Shown here: positions 56,651 to 64,000 of the stretch, piece by piece | Numbering within the stretch: position 1 is the stretch's first letter | Layout: every line of letters begins with the position of its first letter | DNA from: Onchidella celtica | Lineage: Eukaryota; Mollusca; Gastropoda; Systellommatophora; Onchidiidae | Assembly (NCBI GenBank): GCA_963931925.1 | Contig: OZ007570.1 | Location: forward strand, 47,490,056 to 47,554,055 | Reading direction: 5' to 3' | DNA: 64,000 nt | Translations under genes and position numbers: made by a program | Notes under the pieces: generated by a model | Database searches by the model: none | What the model was told of the DNA's origin: nothing | What the model saw: only the letters and a program-made list of their open reading frames with translations

Positions 56651-58869
56651 AGGCAGTTCGGGAAAGATTCATTTCGTGAGAATGGGATGGGATCAGCTGT
56701 GTTTTAAGACTGAAATTTTTCTATCCGTTTCCAGTTGTGATACGCTAACGAACTACAACTGACAAGTCTTTTGTCCGTGGTTACAGACCAATTGTAGTTA
56801 AGTACTTAAAGGGACGGAAAGATATTGGCGGGTGCACGCAGATTGCAAGGTGGTTTGGGAATTGACATTACCGTATGCAGTTGTTATAAGCAGATTAGTT
56901 CTTAATAACAGCAGCCCTTTTGTCCATGATCATTCATGAATTAAGGTCGGGTCCCACGAACAAACGAGACGAAATTACGTATAAAATGGCAGATGTATGC
57001 GGCCCGCAAGGTACTAGTAGTGTGCTAAAGATCCACTTCACTAGTTGAGAACCCTTGACTTGTTAAAATCGAGGTTGCCGTTTGAGTTTGTTTTGCATAA
57101 AAGAATCACTAGTAACAACAGCCTTGTACCCGTCGTTGTCCATGAATTAGGGTAAACGTTTCCGAAAAAAAGGGAGGGGGGGGGGGGCGAGCAGCCGAGG
57201 TTAATACAAAGAAGACAACCCTACACGAATTACAGATGCTTCCTCAAGATATTTCTCATTCTTGGAAGATACATATTGACACTGAATAATGATTAATTGG
57301 CTTGACTGTGACTCATTACGAATTACTGAGTATGCTCATTGTAACCTCAGCATTGACAGTTGTCTATATAATCCAGGTAACAACATGCCGCCGCAAACTC
57401 CATGCAGCATAGCATAAAACAAACATTGATATTTCGAAAGATTTCAGACTGGAGAATAATTACGCTTGGTCAATATGCAGGTTATTGGCAGAGGAACAGA
57501 GAGAAACTATTGGCACAGATACAAAATAAGCAGTGGTGTTAGTATCTCCAGAACATCAGATGTAATAATGATAGCAGTCTAACATTGTGGCTCTGTTCCA
57601 TGGCCTGCCCCTTAAGTTTCCTAGGTTCAGACTAATCAGTTCGGGTGACTTTCATTGTAGTGTCCAAAAAAAAAAAAATGTCGTCAGCCATAGTAGCCTG
57701 GTATTCAAGCTGGTGTTTATCTTGAGAAACAAACAAACAAAAAAACGGGGATGGGGGGGGGGGCGGGGTACCCAAACCCGCCATTTCAGCAACAGCCCGG
57801 CGACTTCAGGAAAATTCAGCCAAATTTGGTTCAAAACCAGTCCAAAGGTCTCCGATTTAGGCCACCATGTCACAGACGTATGACAGATACGAGTTGTGTA
57901 CTATGAACGTGACAAGCAGTTCGTCGGAAGTTTTCGCAAATCGGCAATTTTTAAACCTGAAGGGTTTTTAATCTTGTAGTGCGAAATGTTGTACACTTGC
58001 ATGTTCTCCTTGTGATAGAATTATCTGATAACACTCGCAAATATAGTGCCTTGTCGGTCGATGAAGTGCAGAAATAGTGCATACCCTGCACCATGCTTTT
58101 CTTTGTCAGATACAAAGTCTGGGTGATAAAGACTTTATACTAGACTTAGATGGGCCAGAGGTACGTGAGATCAGACCAGTGGTGACCTGACAAGGAGTAT
58201 TTAATGGATAGCTTAAACTGATTAAGTCCGTGATTTATGTAAACATTTCTTCCAGGTAAAACAAAGAAGACAGCGCACTAACTTTGGACACATTTCAAAT
58301 AAATGGCTCTTGATAAAGCATAATGTGTTTTGTTTACTTTCGTACACAAAATCAATTTGTGAGATTGAAAAGGAGAAGAAAAAAAAAAAGTAGACTTTTC
58401 CTGGTTTTAGAAGGGCCATCTCATATAATTAACTTGATAATTAGGGTTTTTTTTGGCTTGTTCGACAGTTTGTAAATACGCCGCCCGCCTGTTGTTCGGA
58501 GAGGAAAACCCACAACGCAGATATTTGTGGTAATCACAATTCCATCCGCCATTGAAATTGTGACCTGAGCACTGTACGCTAATTGGATGGCTGTTTCATG
58601 GCAAGAAAGACTGGACAATCAGGGGCATCGGCAGAATAAATAAAATGGTTTCTGTCTCAATTGCCCGCTTCATTCTTCTTCCTTTCACATTCGTATGGCT
58701 GTCTGTTTTGTGTAATCATGTTGGGTTTTTTTATTTTTGGTCTATTACTGCCATGATTCGCCTCTGTTTCCCTTGAGACTGTGGGCGCTAAGCTGTGGGG
58801 AAATGAATGCCATGGTGATTATCTCATTTATAAATGTTGTCCGATATAATATGCCAAGGGCTTTTGTGA

Positions 58870-58893
58870 TCTATCTATCTATCTATCTATCTG

Positions 58894-58988
<95 letters not shown>

Positions 58989-58990
58989 GC

Positions 58991-59061
<71 letters not shown>

Positions 59062-59065
59062 CATC
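58870..59065. repeat. (CTAT)n-(CTGT)n-(CTAT)n microsatellite
   Basis: The complement of the GATA/GACA arrays near the window start, with a central CTGT block at about 58957-58989 flanked by CTAT blocks on both sides. Confidence 0.97.
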
Positions 59066-59751
59066 TTGGTGTTCATTCTTTCATTCAGCGATAAAGCTGG
59101 GGTCAGTACAAAGCATTAAACATATAATTATTCCATAAATGATTTGGCTTAAAAGTACCAGATGACATCACAAATTAATGCGAATCAAAAAATTTAAAAC
59201 TGGGTACTCAACACCAAATAAAATTACGTCTGTTATTTAAATTAGAAGTAAAATAATACATGTAATGATAATGTACTTCTTTGAAGAGTTGCATCCTGTA
59301 GCCACTTGTCTTATCCTGTTGGGTTTCTTCTCAGTGGTACGCGTGTTGTGGGTCATCTGCCGGAGAGGAGGGGTGGGTGGGGTGGGGGCGGCTATTACTT
59401 CCGGATCAAAGTCTCAAGTGTCTCGTTGTGTTTTTTTTCTTTGGAGGGCCGAAAGCAATTTTGTCTATACGAATCTAGAGTAAGAAAATGAGGAGGGGGG
59501 GGGGGGGCCGCATATGAAGTATAGAATAGAAAATGCGACATACAATCTGCAAAATAGAGACATTCAACGGTGACTAAACGTTAGTAATATCATAATTATG
59601 TATGGGGTGGGAATTTTCGGAAATTTCCCGATTTCTGGATTTTTCTTTTTTGAGAGGAAAGTACTTCTTTATTGGGAAACACCGTTTTCCGTGATGTTTT
59701 ATATTATACTAGATGAGCTACCGGGCATTGCCCGGAATAAACAATCATGTG

Positions 59752-59855
<104 letters not shown>

Positions 59856-60182
59856 ATATAATAAAAGTAATAATTTAGGGTCTTGCTTCAGAACTCATGC
59901 GCACCAGAACACTACGCACCAAACTGAACGCTTGATACAGTTACTTTTTATGACATGCACGGTACAATATACATTACGAAACAAACATGCAAAAATACAG
60001 AAGTTACAGAGCAATAAACATTATTTATTAAAAATACACGCTTGAAGTAAAAAACTTTTTATTATAGCCATCATCTTCCTTATCTCAATAGCCACCTTCC
60101 TGCCAAATTTAAGGCCTGAAGAGTGTATAGTTTGGTCAGTTAGTCATGCCAAAGGTTGCAAGTTACTGAAATATATAATAGA

Positions 60183-60386
60183 TTATGTCTCGTTGTGTCT
60201 TGTCCTGCAGGATGTAGCTCTCAGCCAATGATCTCCATCCTTCTGTTTCTCGTCCGTCGTGTCCATGCCTGTCCACACGTCGGCCGCAACATCATCTCTC
60301 CATCGTCTCTCGGGGCGACCTCTTGTTCTCCGTCCTTTTCTAGGCCTCCATTCACGGAACATTTTTCTTATAAATGTATGGACCAA
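60183..60386 (-). pseudogene. Non-LTR retrotransposon ORF2 C-terminal relic
   Basis: The minus-strand frame includes WRPRKGRRTRGRPERRWRDD, then a WLRAT-type segment and a stop. A basic GRRxRGRPxxRWxDD motif followed about 30 residues later by W-x-R-A is the usual C-terminal tail of LINE reverse transcriptases. Nothing upstream resembles the catalytic domain, so this is a truncated end. A 3' UTR or A-tail is not obvious. Confidence 0.65.
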
Positions 60387-63300
60387 TCAGTAGCACTTGC
60401 CATCCCTGATCTGAATGTTTTGAGGATGGAGCGCGGTTGAAAAAACTAAGTGGCTTGTTGGTTTAGCTTTGCAATTGTTGCTGTTGTTGACTTCAAAAGG
60501 TCGGCGCAGTGTTGCTGGAAGCATTTTTGAACTGAAGTATAGGACTGTAAGGTGTTCACTGTTCTGTAAATCGTCCGCTTGTATCGGCTACAGTTACTGA
60601 GAAAGTTGAAACCGTGCAGTGAAGTTTTCAAGCCAATAATGATTCATTTGTTGTCAGTAGGGTCAGTAGTCGTTTGGTCTTTGCAGCTTAATGACCATGT
60701 CTCAAACAGTCGTTTCAGCATCCATGGTTTCATAATATACCCTTGACATTATTCTAGCATGTCCCAGAACAGCATCCGCGCAAAGTATTACCTTCCTTTC
60801 CATTCCCATTTACTCTTTGTGCATCTCTGAAAGTCTGATATTTCTTAATCAGTCTGTCTACAGTACTGTTTCTCAAGGTGGGGATTTTGTCATAAAAATC
60901 TAAATTTCATAGTGTATTTTAACTTAATTGTATAGATAAACAGTTACTTTTGTTTCTTTATGTCGTATCGATGGTTTCCTTGTTTAGCTCGGAGTAAAAC
61001 ATTGAACTTCCCAGGCGCATGGGTTGATGGTTAGGCACGGGCTAATTTTTTTTTTTTTTTAACTGAAGTGGGGTATGGGGCAAAAACGTTTGAGAAACGC
61101 TGGTCTACAATGATGATGCATACCTGTTCAAGTTGAAGTATTGTGTTATAATGCTTCGTTTCGAGTGTGTTTACCGCCAGCCTCTCCATATCTTCACCCT
61201 CAACAACTGTGTTGTACATCTGTCATTAATGTAGTATTGTTGGAACTCTTACAAACATGATTAGTTCATATTTGGTTGGGCGGCATGCCATAGCAGTGAG
61301 TGATGGAACTCGCGTCTGTTACAGGCGTTTACATTAATTGATAGTCCTCGTTGTGCAAAATGGTTATATGCGTTAAGTACAGGCGTGACCAGTTTTACAG
61401 AGAGGAAAAGTGGTGTGGTGCGCGAATGAAGCTGCGATATTTAACATTTCTTGAACAATTTCGGCCAAATCAATCATTTTAAAGAAGTAAATTTACAATA
61501 GTTCATGTTTTTTTCTGTGTAACGGTTTCCTGTCTTCTGTTGTTTCCGCCATGTCAGTTACCCACCCCTGTTTGTTTTTCGGCTACGCCCATGATAGTAT
61601 TGCGTGGTGTTGTGTCAACCATCTACCTGAGGCAGGTAATGCATCACAGTGTATTTACACCACAGTCAGCTGGTTCAGAACTTGGTAAACCACACTCGCA
61701 CATACAGTGTTGTATTCCTAGTTTGAAAAAACAAACAAACAAAAAAGAGCGGCGAGGTCAAGCAGTTTGTGAGATGTTCTGTTTGTCGTTGATGGATGAA
61801 GGAAAGTGTGAGACAAGCCGGGAGCCATGAAATGGGAAGGAAAGAGGGATTAGTTCTGAATCACGAGAAAAAGAGGGAGAGGGAGAGAGGGCGCGCTCCG
61901 CTGCTGAGCCACTTCAGAGAGATAGAGAGAGAGTGTGTGAGTGAATGTACGAGAGAGAGAGATTAACCATTAATCAAGAGACAAAGGCTGAAGGAGGATC
62001 CAGGAATGAAAAAAAAAAACTGCTTGTTATGAGAAAAACCAGGAAGAAACGCATCTCACTGTTTGCGACCACAAATACAATAATTATGATCACAACAGAA
62101 ATCTTACACGCATATTTATGTCATCCGGTAGTCTATGTCTGTATTGCAATGAATGTCTTTTTGCCTAGATGTTATCTTGTTCTCCTTGGTATCATTTAAT
62201 TTTGTACCAAATGAACTAAATGTATGTACAGTATAATGAATTTCCTGACAGTTTTACGTGAAACGGTTTTGAAAGATCGGATGTATATATATACCATGTA
62301 CTATGTTACGGGATCTTTGAACATTAAAGGGATGTCGGTAGCATTTGGATCAGTTCTGCACCTGTACAAAACTATAAACTATTTTACAGCCAGGGAAACC
62401 AATGAGCACTGCGGTCTTGGTGTTTAAACAAGAGTGTTCATGCATAATGAACGTTTTGGACAATTGCCGCCTTGTTCACCGGGAAGACCAGCCACTTACC
62501 ATTCTAAAGTAATATAGTGGGCAATTTGAATAGGGCTTGAAACCGTGTCGAGGGAGATTGTCCGGACATAGAGATACTCAAATAATACGCCCGGGGAGAA
62601 CTTGTGGGTTTTGCCCATTGTCAGACTTTCCCCGATGCTTTTGCACTTAATTCATGCAGCATGTTTTGAATTCAATATTTCATTACCGTGTGTTTGTTTG
62701 AGTGTTCTTTTCTGCACACTGGGAAAAGTAAGCGTTTTGTTGTTGTTTTCCAGGGGGCGTGGCTAGCTATCTGACCACATGAGATGGTCTGTGATCAGTG
62801 ATGAGCAGTGAATTCGTATCTCTGCAATACTGAAACAATTACTTTGTATTGAGGCAAAGAAAAGCAACAAAAAATAATAATAATAATAAGGGGGCGGGCA
62901 TGTGCGCAGCCCAACAGAAATGAGGGAATGGGGGACATACAAGATGTCACTTCAAAGCTTTTCTGAGTTAATGGCCTTCATTGTAGTGACGGGTTTTTCC
63001 GAAATTGAAACGATAGGAAGGTGGCAAAATTTTTCAGACATGTCCAAAAAAAAAGACATCAGGACATTTGGGGGGGGAAAATCTTGTTTAATTTCATAGT
63101 GCGCTTGTAACATTGTTACTTATTGACTGGTTGGCCCGCTGACTCGGAGACTACACATATGTGATTTTTAAAGTTGCATTTCGATCATCAGTGTGTAAAT
63201 TGAAATGCAGAACGAAATTTCCTATCTTAATTTTTAGTTCCTTCTACTCGAAGAAAAGGCGTCTTTTCTTCCGGCTCATAATGTTGGAGCACTTTTTTCT

Positions 63301-64000
63301 ATTCAACTCAGTTGTGATTCAAAATCAACTAAAGTTTTAAAAGTATAGCGAACTTGAAGACCTTTTAAAATATGCCCAAATATATCTTCATGTCCTTCTG
63401 TGCGTAATATGACATTTTGTAGCATTTAAAGCCTTTCAAGATTACTCTGGAGGACTTACCACACCTGGTATGCATGCATTTCCATGGCGTCATGCCAGCC
63501 TGTTTCGTTACACACTCGATGAAGGATACAGTATCTGCATGTTTGGGTTTTTCTTTTGGAAAACATCCAATATGTTTGTTGTGCTTACTGTTGCCCGGGC
63601 CACAGGTTGCCAAGTATCATTTATTTTGTTTACCACTGCATCACAAGAGCAGTGAGGCGCAGAGGAGACTTGGCTGTTTTACCTGAGAATAAAGTGATTT
63701 TATGCAGATACGTGTCAGCATTCTGTGGGATAAAAAGTTATTTAATGGGAGGAGATGGAGCTGTGCTGCCATTGATTCAGTAGACATAATAAAAAAGGAT
63801 TAGGGGTACTGGGGTAAATGAAGAGAAAGTATTCAAATTCAACCACATCAAAGAGATGACCCGCCTAAAAAGACACAGTTGATCATGATTATTTCTAAAT
63901 CATTTTTAGATTTTGCATTCTCAGTTGTGCCATCTTACTATACCGTGTAATGTTGAATTCTGTCTCTGTCTTATTTATTCAATGCATAAATTTAGAAGTT

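Overview
This is a window of animal nuclear DNA: spliced genes with GT/AG introns, microsatellites, tRNA-derived SINEs and many small inverted-repeat transposons. A complete centriolar CEP164 orthologue shows it is a metazoan with cilia. The repeat types (SINE tails with GTAAAGCGC / GCGCTATATAAAT and TTTCCC-ATGGGA-TTAA, tRNA-headed SINE, long GATA tracts) point to a lophotrochozoan, most likely a mollusc. That placement is my inference, not proven from the window.

Layout. 1-4567 is repeat-rich intergenic DNA. 4568-11530 is a complete plus-strand cytochrome P450 gene of CYP2-clan type: TATA box, nine coding exons, 533 codons and a poly(A) signal. All exon phases close without a break. 11531-19156 has no recognisable coding exon. 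It must hold the 3' UTR of the minus-strand gene and the tail-to-tail gap, and it contains two small terminal-inverted-repeat elements. 19157-49662 is a complete minus-strand CEP164 orthologue: 32 coding exons, 3792 coding bases, 1263 residues. It has the N-terminal WW domain, acidic and low-complexity linkers, a long coiled-coil region and the conserved C-terminal block. Its introns carry several local tandem duplications, a SINE, a 79-bp MITE, a probable solo LTR and a hairpin repeat.

51.36-51.44 kb looks like a shared head-to-head promoter (CACGTG E-box, YY1-type ATGGCGGC) between CEP164 and a plus-strand gene. The first coding exon of that gene (51532-51706) encodes an acidic, Ser-rich N-terminus I do not recognise. 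The rest of the window (51.7-64 kb) appears to be its long first intron, full of microsatellites, G-runs, short tandem repeats and a LINE relic.

The P450 would be an ER-anchored mono-oxygenase. CEP164 would act at mother-centriole distal appendages in cilium assembly. Nothing suggests the two work together. I see no prokaryote-like cluster or novel multigene system here. The interest lies in gene structure (3-codon first exon, 29-nt microexon, haem-motif substitution, bidirectional promoter) and in several non-autonomous repeat families, some with two or more copies found by eye within the window. All exon calls were made by eye from reading frame, splice sites and phase, without alignment or transcripts.
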